Of a stretch of DNA of 64,000 bases, positions 35,619 through 43,674 are shown one piece after another. The stretch covers positions 558,001 through 622,000 of the forward strand of contig NZ_JABEKV010000003.1 of assembly GCF_013283645.1 (NCBI RefSeq), given 5' to 3'. The translations under genes were made by a program, and so were the position numbers. This stretch comes from Sinorhizobium psoraleae (GTDB taxonomy: Bacteria; Pseudomonadota; Alphaproteobacteria; Rhizobiales; Rhizobiaceae). The notes under the pieces were generated by a model, which was not told the DNA's origin, searched no databases, and worked only from the letters and a program-made list of their open reading frames with translations. Each line of letters starts with the position of its first letter. The first letter of the stretch is position 1.

Positions 35619-36821
35619 TCAGATGCCCGAGGCATCGGACATGCGGCGGGTGACTGTGAATATCTTCCCCATGTCGGGGTGTAGCTCCATGCCAAGCCCC
35701 GGACCGGGGGGAACCGTGATCATCCCGTTTTTCACTTCCGGCAGCGCGGTCACAAGATCGCGATACCAGGTGTTGTAGAAGGCGCGCACGCTTTCCTGGA
35801 CCAGCGCATTGGGCGCGTTGAGCGACAGATGGGTCGAGGCGCAGAGCACCACCGGGCCGGTGCAGTCATGGGGGGCGACGGGCAGGTGCCAGGCTTCGGC
35901 CATCGACGCGATCTTGCGGGCTTCCGAGAGCCCTCCGCACCAGGATATGTCGAGCATGACGATGCCGGCCGCGCCGGTTTCGAGATAGTCGCGGAAACCC
36001 CACCGGGTGGCGAGCGTTTCGGAGGCCGAGATCGGGGCCGGGGAGACTTCGGCATAGCGCTTCAGGCTCGAAAGGCTGTCCATCTTGATCGGATCTTCAT
36101 GCCAGAAGGTGTTGAAGGGAGCGAGCGCCTTGGCAATCTGCATGGCCGGCAGCAACTGCCACATGGAGTGGAACTCGACCATGATGTCCATCTTGTCGCC
36201 GACGGCCGCCCGGATCTTTTCGAAGGGAACGAGCGCTTGCTTGAGGTCGGGGACCGATATGTACTGGCCGCGCGTCTTTTCGGCGGCCGCGTCGAACGGC
36301 CAAATCTTCATGGCGGTGATGCCGTCTTCGAGCAGTGAAAGCGCCAGTTCGTCGGCGCGGTGCAGGAAACCGTTCAGGTCGTCATAGTCCTTCCCGGTCG
36401 AAAGACCGTAGTTGGATGTCGTCTGGCCGGTCGCCTTCTTGATGTATTCTGTGCCGGCGCAGGTGTTATAGGTGCGGATCTCGCGCCGCGTGAAGCCGCC
36501 GAGAAGCTGGGCGATCGGCTGGCCCGTCGCCTTTCCGAAAATGTCCCAGAGCGCGATGTCGAAGGCGGAGTTGCCGCGCACTTCGGCGCCGGAGGAACGG
36601 AAGCCGACATAGCCGACGAGATCGGCTGCGAGGCGGTCGATCTCCAGCGGATCACGGCCGATCACGCGGGGCGCGACGTATTCGTGGATGTAGGCTTCGA
36701 CGGTCTCCGCGCCGAAGAAGGTTTCCCCGAGGCCGGTTATGCCTTCGTCGGTGTGCACGAGCAGCCAGAGGAGATTGGCGCGCTCGGCGACGCGCACGGT
36801 TTCGAGACCTGTGATTTTCAT
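35619..36821 (-). CDS. Enolase-superfamily sugar-acid dehydratase (mandelate racemase/MLE family)
   Basis: A 400-residue protein with an enolase-superfamily fold. The capping domain contains GLGETFFGAET. The barrel shows the base-side lysine in AMKIWPFD, metal-ligand candidates in MVEFHSMW, HEDPI and ASETLATRW, and a terminal HDCTGP with the catalytic histidine. The pattern fits acid-sugar dehydratases, and the substrate could be L-fuconate, a pentonate or similar. The start at 36821 is chosen because GGAG precedes it. 36845 would overlap the regulator. It is the second gene of a FadR-dehydratase operon and likely feeds the SDR and FAH enzymes encoded at 37684-39297. Confidence 0.82.
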   Translation of the reverse strand: MKITGLETVRVAERANLLWLLVHTDEGITGLGETFFGAETVEAYIHEYVAPRVIGRDPLEIDRLAADLVGYVGFRSSGAEVRGNSAFDIALWDIFGKATGQPIAQLLGGFTRREIRTYNTCAGTEYIKKATGQTTSNYGLSTGKDYDDLNGFLHRADELALSLLEDGITAMKIWPFDAAAEKTRGQYISVPDLKQALVPFEKIRAAVGDKMDIMVEFHSMWQLLPAMQIAKALAPFNTFWHEDPIKMDSLSSLKRYAEVSPAPISASETLATRWGFRDYLETGAAGIVMLDISWCGGLSEARKIASMAEAWHLPVAPHDCTGPVVLCASTHLSLNAPNALVQESVRAFYNTWYRDLVTALPEVKNGMITVPPGPGLGMELHPDMGKIFTVTRRMSDASGI

Positions 36822-36841
36822 GGAAACTCCAGTTTCTTGGT

Positions 36842-37558
36842 TCAAGTCAGGCCGGCACGGCCGAGAGCCTTGAGGCTCTGGTCGAAATGCCGGTCCATGA
36901 TGGTCGAGGCCGCCTGAGGATCGGCGGCGGCGATCGCCTCGGCGAGCTTGAGGTGCAGGCGGTTTACGGCTTCGCGTTCGTCGTCGCTGGCGCGGGCCTT
37001 CCAGCCGATCGGCCAGCTCTCGACGATCACGCCTTGAAAGGCGCCGATCATGAGGGCGAAGACGGGGTTCTTCGAGGCGCGCGCGATCGCCAGATGAAGG
37101 GCGAGGTCGTTTTCCATGACGACGGCCGGTTGGTCGAGGCGGTTCTGCATGGCGCGGGCGAAGCCTAAGATCTGGTCCGCCTCCTGCTCGGTGCGCAGCA
37201 GGGCGGCAAGCGTTGCCGTACGCCCCTCGATGGTGCGGCGCGCGTCATAGATCTGGCGGATGTCGATCTGGTCGGTGAAGAGGCCGTGCCGGAAGGTCAT
37301 GGCAATGGAACTGTCGTCGAGTTCGGCGACGGTGGGCCGCTTGCCGGCGCCGAGGTCGATCAGTCGCATCGCGGCGAGCGAACGCAGAGCCTCGCGAACC
37401 ACGGTGCGGGACACGCTGAGGCTTTCCGTCAGGGCTGCTTCGGAGGGCAGGCGATCCCCCGGCTTCAACTGGTTTTTGCGAATGAAGGCGGAAATCTGCG
37501 AGACCGCGCCTGCGACGAGGTCACCGGAAGATGGCGTGGTCGTGTCCGTTTCGCTCAT
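36842..37558 (-). CDS. FadR-subfamily GntR regulator
   Basis: A 238-residue regulator. The winged-helix segment LKPGDRLPSEAALTESLSVS is followed by RTVVREALRSLAAM and by an FCD domain (QIYDARRTIEGRTA, ENDLALHLAIARASKNPVF). It is 20 bases upstream of the enolase-superfamily gene and has its own promoter palindrome at 37579-37599. It is distinct from the GntR protein of 30251-30973, so the locus has two sensors. Confidence 0.88.
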   Translation of the reverse strand: MSETDTTTPSSGDLVAGAVSQISAFIRKNQLKPGDRLPSEAALTESLSVSRTVVREALRSLAAMRLIDLGAGKRPTVAELDDSSIAMTFRHGLFTDQIDIRQIYDARRTIEGRTATLAALLRTEQEADQILGFARAMQNRLDQPAVVMENDLALHLAIARASKNPVFALMIGAFQGVIVESWPIGWKARASDDEREAVNRLHLKLAEAIAAADPQAASTIMDRHFDQSLKALGRAGLT

Positions 37559-37578
37559 TCTCTATCCTATGACTTTTG

Positions 37579-37599
37579 CAAACCTGTATTATAGGTTTG
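37579..37599. promoter_or_regulatory. Palindrome upstream of the FadR-type regulator
   Basis: CAAACCT and AGGTTTG flank GTATTAT, 21 bases before the regulator's ATG. Outer TTTTG and GCAAAA parts extend the symmetry to about 37574-37606. It is a likely autoregulatory operator and differs from the TTGTCAG sites nearby. Confidence 0.65.
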
Positions 37600-37635
37600 C
37601 GCAAAAGCCAAGAGCAAAAGGATAACGGCAAACAT

Positions 37636-37665
37636 AAAAAGGGGCGGCGAAGCGCCACCCCTTCC
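37636..37665 (-). terminator. Terminator of the SDR-FAH operon
   Basis: On the minus strand AAGGGG...CCCCTT with inner GGC/GCC pairs forms a hairpin followed by TTTTTATG, just after the FAH stop. It separates that operon from the regulator gene. Confidence 0.8.
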
Positions 37666-37683
37666 TCTCATGTCGCGTCTTGA

Positions 37684-38526
37684 TCAGACGTCGGCCTTGA
37701 AGGTCTGCTTCTGCGTGCCGAGGCCTTCGATCCCGAGTTCAACGACGTCGCCGGGCTTCAGGTAGCGCGGCGGCTTCATTCCCATGCCGACGCCCGGAGG
37801 CGTGCCGGTGGAGATGATGTCGCCGGGTTGCAGCGACATGAACTGGCTGAGGTAGGACACGAGGAAGGCGACGCCGTAGACCATGGTCTTGGAGGTCCCG
37901 TCCTGCATCTTCTCGCCGTTCACGGTCAGCCACATGCCGAGGTTCTGCGGATCGGCGATCTCGTCCTTGGTCACCAGCCACGGGCCGATCGGGCCGAAGG
38001 TGTCGCAGGACTTGCCCTTGGTCCACTGGCCGGAACGTTCGGTCTGGAAGCCGCGTTCGGACACGTCGTGGCTGACGCAGTAGCCGGCGACGTAGTCGAG
38101 AGCTTCTGCTTCGGAGACGTATTTTGCGGTCTTGCCGATGACGACGCCGAGCTCGACTTCCCAGTCGGTCTTTTCGGACTTGCGCGGGATCAGCACGTCG
38201 TCATTCGGGCCGCAGATGGCGGAGGTGGCCTTCATGAAGATTACCGGCTCCGGTGGCACCGCCATGCCGCTTTCAGCGGCGTGATCGGAGTAGTTGAGGC
38301 CGATGCAGATAAACTTGCCCGTACCGGCGACGCAGGCACCGATGCGGTCCGCCTGGATTTCCGGCAGGGAGGCCGCGTCGAGGGCGGCAATCTTCGCCAG
38401 ACCCTCGGGCGAGATATCGGCGCCGCCGATATCCTTCACGTGGGTGGAGAGATCGCGGATCTTGCCGTTCTTGTCGAGCACGGCGGGCCTTTCCTGGCCA
38501 AGCGGGCCGACGCGCATGAGCTTCAT
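37684..38526 (-). CDS. FAH-family hydrolase, 2,4-diketo-3-deoxy-acid hydrolase-like
   Basis: A 280-residue FAH-fold enzyme. Landmarks are FICIGLNYSDHAAESG, the metal-ligand region DWEVELGVVIGK, SHDVSERGFQ, KGKSCDTFGPIGPWLV and GDIISTGTPPGVG. It closely resembles enzymes that cleave 2,4-diketo-3-deoxy-L-fuconate or -rhamnonate to pyruvate and a hydroxyacid. An AGGAG site precedes the ATG. It follows the SDR gene, and the pair makes up the last two steps of the non-phosphorylated deoxysugar-acid pathway. Confidence 0.85.
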   Translation of the reverse strand: MKLMRVGPLGQERPAVLDKNGKIRDLSTHVKDIGGADISPEGLAKIAALDAASLPEIQADRIGACVAGTGKFICIGLNYSDHAAESGMAVPPEPVIFMKATSAICGPNDDVLIPRKSEKTDWEVELGVVIGKTAKYVSEAEALDYVAGYCVSHDVSERGFQTERSGQWTKGKSCDTFGPIGPWLVTKDEIADPQNLGMWLTVNGEKMQDGTSKTMVYGVAFLVSYLSQFMSLQPGDIISTGTPPGVGMGMKPPRYLKPGDVVELGIEGLGTQKQTFKADV

Positions 38527-38553
38527 TAAGTGTTTCTCCTGTCTTCGTTGTCG

Positions 38554-39297
38554 TCAGATCGTCCAGCCGCCGTCGATGGCGTAGGCTTGGCCGGATGTGT
38601 AGGTGGCGCCGGCGAGATGCAGCGCGAGGTCGGCGATCTCTTCCGGCGTTCCGAGGCGGCCCATCGGCTGGCGGGCAATGAAGGCCGCACGAGCCGTGTC
38701 ATAGTCGCCCTGGGCCTTCATACGATCCTGCAGGGAAGGGCTTTCGACCGTGCCGGGGCAGATGGCGTTGCAGCGGATGCCTTGGGTCACGTAGTCGGCG
38801 GCGACCGACTTGGTGAGGCCGATGACGGCCGCCTTGGAAATGCCGTAGGCGCAGCGGTTCGGCACGCCCTTAACGCTGGAAGCGACCGAGGACATGTTGA
38901 TGATCGAGCCGCCACCGCGGGCGATCATGCCGGGAAGAACTGCCCGGATGGTGCGGATCATGGCGCGTACGTTGAGGTCCATGGCAAAGTCGAGATCATT
39001 GTCGGCCATCTCCATGACGTTGCCGCCATGAACCACGCCCGCGCAGTTGAACAGCACGTCCACGTCGCCGAAGCTGCCGAGTACCGATTTGACTTGTGCC
39101 TCGTCCAAGACGTCTAGCACGGCCGTCTCGACGAGAGTGCCAGGGCCGGCTTCGGCTGCGAGCGTCGAAAGTGCGGCCGCGTTGATGTCGGTCGCAAGAA
39201 CGCGGGCGCCGGCGCGTGCAAAGGCAATGACGCTCGCGCGGCCAATGCCTTGCCCGGCGGCGGTGACTACGGCCTTCTTGTCTTTCAGGGACGTCAT
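38554..39297 (-). CDS. SDR oxidoreductase, 2-keto-3-deoxy-L-fuconate dehydrogenase-like
   Basis: A 247-residue classical SDR with cofactor motif TAAGQGIGR, NCAGV, catalytic Ser in NMSSVASS and YGISK. The RCAYGISKAAVIGLTKSVAAD block is very like that of 2-keto-3-deoxy-L-fuconate dehydrogenases and their BDH2 relatives. It would oxidise a 2-keto-3-deoxy acid at C4 to the 2,4-diketo form, the substrate of the FAH hydrolase encoded next. A GAGGAAG site precedes the ATG. A TTGTCAGAC operator-like half site lies upstream. Confidence 0.86.
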   Translation of the reverse strand: MTSLKDKKAVVTAAGQGIGRASVIAFARAGARVLATDINAAALSTLAAEAGPGTLVETAVLDVLDEAQVKSVLGSFGDVDVLFNCAGVVHGGNVMEMADNDLDFAMDLNVRAMIRTIRAVLPGMIARGGGSIINMSSVASSVKGVPNRCAYGISKAAVIGLTKSVAADYVTQGIRCNAICPGTVESPSLQDRMKAQGDYDTARAAFIARQPMGRLGTPEEIADLALHLAGATYTSGQAYAIDGGWTI

Positions 39298-39317
39298 GAC
39301 GCGTGCTTCCTCGTAGT

Positions 39318-39338
39318 TATCAGGTTGTCAGACTTGTT
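39318..39338. promoter_or_regulatory. Operator-like TTATCAG/TTGTCAGAC site upstream of the SDR gene
   Basis: TTATCAG is followed by GTTGTCAGAC about 20-40 bases upstream of the SDR start. Both halves recur in the palindromes at 28688-28708 and 31105-31123, so this unit may share their regulator. The symmetry here is imperfect. Confidence 0.45.
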
Positions 39339-39354
39339 CATGCGCGAGGCCGAT

Positions 39355-39579
39355 CTGTCAATGTCATTTTCGTCCAGGGGTGCACTTCGTCGCCGGCCGC
39401 ATGCGGAGGCGATTGCGGTGCTCCAAAGAAGTGCGTCGCATTCGCCGGACGTGCTTATGTTCCTGGCACTTGCGCATGCGGTCGCGGGGATGCCCGGCGA
39501 GGTGGCCAAGACTACGGCTCGCTTGAAAGCTGAATTCCCGACTTTCAATGGAATGCTTCATCGCGGGGCCGTCCCGTGA
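39355..39579 (+). pseudogene. 3' remnant of a TPR-containing protein gene
   Basis: The plus strand encodes HAEAIAVLQRSASHSPDV, then LMFLALAHAVAGMPGEVAK and LKAEFPTFNG. This has the alternating pattern of tetratricopeptide repeats found at the C terminus of adenylate-cyclase-like TPR proteins. No matching N-terminal part lies upstream, which is instead the SDR promoter. It is therefore a truncated fragment. Confidence 0.5.
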
Positions 39580-39615
39580 CGAACCAGATGAGGCTCCGCC
39601 TAGTGCCCGGATGGG

Positions 39616-40416
39616 TCAGGGAACGATGCCCCGGCAGGCCCAGGCGATGTTTGCAAAAGATCGGGGGCCGTCTGGCCGGCCGGCCTCATAGGCGTCGCGC
39701 ACGGCCGCCTCGGTGCGCGCCCGCTCCGTGGCGTCGAGTGTTGCCACGTATTTGCCAAGCGGTCCTTCGCCCGCGGCAATCGGCCCCCAATAGTCGTCGA
39801 AGCTCTGGTAGTCCATGCGGATCATCAGCTGGGTTTCTGCAACGTCAACGAGGCCTTGCTCGACAAAAGTCCGGTTCATTTCACCGGGCTGCATCATCGG
39901 CTGAAAGCAATAGCGGGCGCGCAGTTGGCGCCCGCCTTCGCTGAGTGCTGCCACCGTATCGACCATCATGCGCATGCCGGGCATGCCGCCGAGGTGGTCC
40001 CAGACGGCCGCCGCGACAGCACCGCCCGGACGCACGACGCGACGCATCTCGGCGACCGCCTTTCCGGCTTCGGGCACGAAGTGGAGCACGAGCAGCGCCA
40101 AGGCGCGGTCGAACGTACCGTCTTCGAAGGGCAGGGCGCAGGCATCCGCCTGGCGTATCTTTATGCGGGTGTCGGTATTGCGCCGGTTTGCCTCCTCGAC
40201 GAAGACCGGCGAATAGTCGATCGCGACGATCTCGCCGAGATCGGCGGTGCTGGCGAGCGCGAAGGTCAGGCTGCCGGTGCCACAGCCGACATCGAGAATC
40301 TTTTCGCCATCGGCAAGCCCCGCGAAGTCAATGAAGAGCGGCGCAAGATTTCGGCTCCAGCGGCCCATGAGCTGCTCATAGCCGGCCGCGTCGTGGACAG
40401 TGAAACTCGAGGTCAT
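39616..40416 (-). CDS. Class I SAM-dependent methyltransferase
   Basis: A 266-residue enzyme. Motif I is ILDVGCGTGSL (near residue 41). The acidic residue after strand 2 is in VAIDYSP, motif II-like DACALPFEDGTFD follows, and then the UbiE-type LHFVPEAGKAVAEMRRVVRPGG. The C-terminal region resembles that of small-molecule methyltransferases. A GGGAGGG site precedes the ATG. It appears to be a single-gene unit, and the substrate cannot be told. Confidence 0.85.
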   Translation of the reverse strand: MTSSFTVHDAAGYEQLMGRWSRNLAPLFIDFAGLADGEKILDVGCGTGSLTFALASTADLGEIVAIDYSPVFVEEANRRNTDTRIKIRQADACALPFEDGTFDRALALLVLHFVPEAGKAVAEMRRVVRPGGAVAAAVWDHLGGMPGMRMMVDTVAALSEGGRQLRARYCFQPMMQPGEMNRTFVEQGLVDVAETQLMIRMDYQSFDDYWGPIAAGEGPLGKYVATLDATERARTEAAVRDAYEAGRPDGPRSFANIAWACRGIVP

Positions 40417-40555
40417 GTTACCCTCCCTGCGCAGGGCATATGCTAGACCTCGACAGAGAGGTTGCCAAGGCGCGCTGCGCGAGGCTCGCCGGGCGCGGTG
40501 GCGCTCTGCGCGTCGTTCGAGCCGTCTTCGTCCTATTCAGCCTCGGCCTCATGCG

Positions 40556-40569
40556 TTGACCCAGATCAA
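40556..40569. promoter_or_regulatory. Near-consensus FNR/FixK box
   Basis: TTGAC-CCAG-ATCAA fits the rhizobial anaerobox consensus TTGA(T/C)-N4-(A/G)TCAA at all fixed positions. It lies 154 bases upstream of the PRC-barrel gene, in its orientation, which leaves room for a leader of about 110 bases. Low-oxygen induction of the PRC-barrel gene is therefore likely. Confidence 0.75.
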
Positions 40570-40722
40570 TGTTGTTCCCGGTGCGGACATCGGCGTGTGT
40601 CGTCACGCTGGGGCTAGACTGGGCGGCTGCAACGGGCGGGCTGGATGACACGCGGCGCAGATGACCTTCAAAGGGAACAACTGGTTTGCGCGAGCGTTGG
40701 CTGACCAGAAGGAGGAACGACG

Positions 40723-41091
40723 ATGGCCAACCCTGATCTGCATCAATCTCATGATCTCATTGCCAGCGACATGGTGGTGGGGACAAATGTCTACGACATG
40801 AACGGCGACCACATCGGATCGGTCGAGAGAATAATCCTCGAGAAACGCGGCGGACGCGTCGCCTATGCGGTGATGAGCTTCGGCGGTTTCCTGGGAATTG
40901 GGCATGACCATTATCCGCTTCCCTGGGAAATGCTCGACTACAACACGGATCTTGACGGCTTTCAGGTGAACATCACCAAAGAGCAGGTCGAAGGAGCTCC
41001 CCGGTATTCAGCAAACCAGGAATTTGACTGGAGCCCCGAGAGCGGTCGTCGCGTCTATGACTACTATGGAATTCCGCCTTATTGGGTGTGA
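40723..41091 (+). CDS. PRC-barrel domain protein
   Basis: A 122-residue soluble protein with one PRC-barrel domain (VVGTNVYDMNGDHIGSVERI, RVAYAVMSFGGFLGIG, HYPLPWEMLDYN), the type common in rhizobial stress and low-oxygen regulons. Such domains bind other proteins or metabolites, and no enzymatic residues are evident. An AGGAGGA site precedes the ATG. The upstream FNR/FixK box argues for microaerobic control. Confidence 0.85.
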   Translation: MANPDLHQSHDLIASDMVVGTNVYDMNGDHIGSVERIILEKRGGRVAYAVMSFGGFLGIGHDHYPLPWEMLDYNTDLDGFQVNITKEQVEGAPRYSANQEFDWSPESGRRVYDYYGIPPYWV

Positions 41092-41250
41092 TCAAGCGAG
41101 CCTTTCGGGCCCGAAGAATTGACCTTTCTCCGAAGCATCTTCGAGAAGAGTTCGGGCCCGAAAACCTCCGGGTCGACCACGTGAGACGCGAAGCGGGTAG
41201 TCGCACAGAGTCCCCGGTCGTGAGTGGCGAGGTCGGTCAAGGAGAACACA

Positions 41251-41895
41251 ATGACCGAAGGCGATAACACGCAGCAAGTCTTGCAGTGCATGACAACCGA
41301 GCATTTCGTGCTGCAGACCGCCCGCACAGCCACAATTCAGGAAGCGAACCAGCGTGCGAACCTGTTCCTGACTTCGGTTTCGAGCGCAACGATCGCTCTG
41401 GCCTTTGTCGCACAAGTTACTGAGATGGGTCCGCCATTCGTGCTGTTCAGCCTGATTCTGCTACCCTGCCTCTTTTTCATCGGCCTGGTCACCTTCGTGC
41501 GCGCCGTGCAGGTCGCCATCGAGGACATGGTGCACGCCCGCGGCATGGCTCGGATCCGGCACTACTACACCGAATTCGCGCCAGTCATGCAGAAGTATCT
41601 GATCCACTCCACCCATGACGACCGCTCGGCGGTGCTCGTCGACAAAGGCTTTAAACCATCGCCCCAGCAGTACTTCATGAGTGTCTCGGGCATGGTGAGT
41701 ACGATCAACGGCGCAATCGCAGGCGTTTTCACGGGAATAGTGGCAACGTCCGTATTCAGCTCGGGGATGGCGCTCGGCGTAATCTCCGGGATTTGTGCTT
41801 TTGCAACAAGCAGCTTGCTGTTACGGCGCTACCACATGCGCGCCTGGGCTGCCGCCGAGCACAAGTTGCCGACGCTTTTCCCGGGCGACTCGTAA
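41251..41895 (+). CDS. Uncharacterised membrane protein, 214 residues
   Basis: The protein has two paired membrane segments: NLFLTSVSSATIALAFVAQV with FVLFSLILLPCLFFIGLVTF, and later IAGVFTGIVATSVFS with LGVISGICAFATSSLLL. A soluble region of about 80 residues lies between. AAGGAG precedes the ATG at 41251. No family is recognised with confidence. It follows the PRC-barrel gene by about 160 bases and may or may not share its transcript. Confidence 0.65.
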   Translation: MTEGDNTQQVLQCMTTEHFVLQTARTATIQEANQRANLFLTSVSSATIALAFVAQVTEMGPPFVLFSLILLPCLFFIGLVTFVRAVQVAIEDMVHARGMARIRHYYTEFAPVMQKYLIHSTHDDRSAVLVDKGFKPSPQQYFMSVSGMVSTINGAIAGVFTGIVATSVFSSGMALGVISGICAFATSSLLLRRYHMRAWAAAEHKLPTLFPGDS

Positions 41896-42092
41896 TGGGT
41901 CCGCAGTACGGTGCGTCGCCCTGAACGCCTCGAACAACTGCTCGCGAACCTTCCAGAAGATCTACGCGCCGGTCGTCCGGCGAACAGTTTTCGGGGCGGC
42001 ATCTGCGCGCCACTGTTTTTTTAGGATCCCGAGATCCCACGGAACCAAGATCAGTGTCGGATGTTTTTGCTTCATTCGACGGGAGCAGCGCG

Positions 42093-42458
42093 ATGGCAAA
42101 GGTACGGTATGAGGTCGTGGAGCACGACGGGGGGTGGGCCTACAAAGTCGATGACGTCTTCTCTGAAACTTTTCCCAACCATGCCGACGCACTTGCCGCA
42201 GCGGAAATTGCGGCGCGTCACCATGAGGCTCCCGGTTCGACCGAGAATATCGAATTCCAGGATTCCGCCGGCCACTGGCAAGAGCAAGTCGCCTCCGGTT
42301 TCGACCGTCCCCGTACCGAAGTCGTCGATACACGAAGCGTTCAGCACGGGATAGGACACCCTACCGTGAAGCACCGCAGTGCACTTCGCACTGTCTTGCT
42401 GCTCGCCGGCATTGGCTTCGCGGTCGGATACGTTCTTCGCCCTACCCAACGTCGCTAA
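42093..42458 (+). CDS. DUF2188-like small protein with C-terminal membrane helix
   Basis: A 121-residue protein. The N-terminal part (YEVVEHDGGWAYKVDD, then SETFPNHADALAAAEIAAR) resembles the DUF2188 fold. A C-terminal helix (TVLLLAGIGFAVGYVL) probably anchors it in the membrane. The ATG at 42093 follows GGGAG. An earlier ATG at 42054 is possible. The function is unknown. Confidence 0.6.
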   Translation: MAKVRYEVVEHDGGWAYKVDDVFSETFPNHADALAAAEIAARHHEAPGSTENIEFQDSAGHWQEQVASGFDRPRTEVVDTRSVQHGIGHPTVKHRSALRTVLLLAGIGFAVGYVLRPTQRR

Positions 42459-42696
42459 CTCAAGGGCCGCTCGTTTCGCATTGCTTGCCGAAGTGCTGCC
42501 AACTCGCCTTCCTGGCGCTAACGCTTCGCATTCGCAGCCAAGATACCGGTCGGTTCCAACGAGCAACGGCGGACCATTGCGGCCGACTTCTCTCGGTGGA
42601 GTGTCGGTCGCGCAGGCCCGCAAAACGTCGACATCATTCATCACGGAATTGCATCGTCTCATCTAATCGTTTCATGATTCGCACCCTGGCATACCC
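42459..42696. other. Gene-free stretch upstream of the amino acid ABC operon
   Basis: No reading frame here has a ribosome site or recognisable similarity. The regulatory elements of the following operon begin at 42697. Confidence 0.4.
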
Positions 42697-42739
42697 TTGA
42701 CTCCTGACGGTGCGCCTTTACACATAGAGTTGTCAGACA
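42697..42739 (+). promoter_or_regulatory. Promoter and TGTCAGACA operator for the ABC/FAD oxidoreductase operon
   Basis: TTGACT (42697-42702) and TACACA (42719-42724), 16 bases apart, form a plausible sigma-70 promoter. The palindrome TGTC-A-GACA at 42731-42739 falls at the expected transcription start, where a bound repressor would block initiation. The same palindrome, with TT and AA flanks, lies upstream of the UTRA regulator gene at 49806-49816. Confidence 0.6.
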
Positions 42740-42787
42740 TCTTACATAAAGAGGGATCGTGGCTGACGGATCGAACAGGAGGATCAT

Positions 42788-43615
42788 GTGAAAAAGCTCA
42801 TCGCACGACTTGCCATCGGGGTTGTATTCGTCGCCGCTGCGGTCTCTGCCCATGCGGGGCAGACGCTCGACCGGGTCATGGAAAAGAAGGCGATGGTCGT
42901 CGCGACCAACAGCGGCTGGCCGCCCCAAAGCTATTTGGATGATAACAACGAGATGGTCGGCTTCGACATCGATGTCTCGCGTGAGATCGCCAAGCGCCTC
43001 GGCGTCGAAGTGAGCTTCGAGACGCCGGACTGGGCGACGCTCACCGGCGGCCGTTGGCAGGGCCGCTACGACCTCGGCGTCGGCTCGGTGACACCCACCA
43101 AGGCGCGCGCCCAGGTCATCGATTTCGCCGGCATCTACTACTACAGCCCGTACGTCTACGTCCTGCACAAGGACAGCGAGGCGAAGGCGGTGGACGATCT
43201 GAAGGGCAAGGTTATCGGCGTCGAGACGGCGACAACCTCGGAAGATTTCATCAACCGCCGGCTCGAAATCGACGCGCCGGGCTTGCCGCCGATCGAGTAC
43301 AAGCTGGAGCCGGGCGAGGTGCGGACCTTTGCCGACTCCATGCTGCCCTTCGATGACCTGCGCCTCGGCAACGGTGTGCGCCTCGATGCGGTGATCGCAC
43401 CTGAGCAGACCGCGCTCAACGCGATCAAGAACGGCTATCCGCTGCGCGTGATGGACGGCGAATACGCCTTCAAGGAGCCGCTGGTCGTCATCGCAGAGAA
43501 AGTCGATCCGGAGTGGACCGAGAAGGTCGGCGGCATCATCGAAGAGATGAAGAAGGACGGAACGCTGGCGACGCTGACCACCAAGTGGTACGGCAAGGAC
43601 TACAGCGCGGACTGA
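42788..43615 (+). CDS. Polar amino acid-type ABC substrate-binding protein
   Basis: A 275-residue periplasmic protein of SBP family 3. It has a signal peptide (KKLIARLAIGVVFVAAAVSAHA) and typical blocks MVVATNSGWPPQSYLDDNNE, GFDIDVSREIAKRLGVEVSF, and DLKGKVIGVETATT. The start is GTG, placed 6-7 bases after AGGAGG. It likely binds an amino acid derivative. The facing FrlB/FrlD-like genes suggest fructosyl amino acids (inference). Confidence 0.9.
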   Translation: MKKLIARLAIGVVFVAAAVSAHAGQTLDRVMEKKAMVVATNSGWPPQSYLDDNNEMVGFDIDVSREIAKRLGVEVSFETPDWATLTGGRWQGRYDLGVGSVTPTKARAQVIDFAGIYYYSPYVYVLHKDSEAKAVDDLKGKVIGVETATTSEDFINRRLEIDAPGLPPIEYKLEPGEVRTFADSMLPFDDLRLGNGVRLDAVIAPEQTALNAIKNGYPLRVMDGEYAFKEPLVVIAEKVDPEWTEKVGGIIEEMKKDGTLATLTTKWYGKDYSAD

Positions 43616-43674
43616 CAGGATGGGCGCGGGCGATTTTCGCTCGCGCCCCTGCATTTTCAGCGGACCGGCACGGC

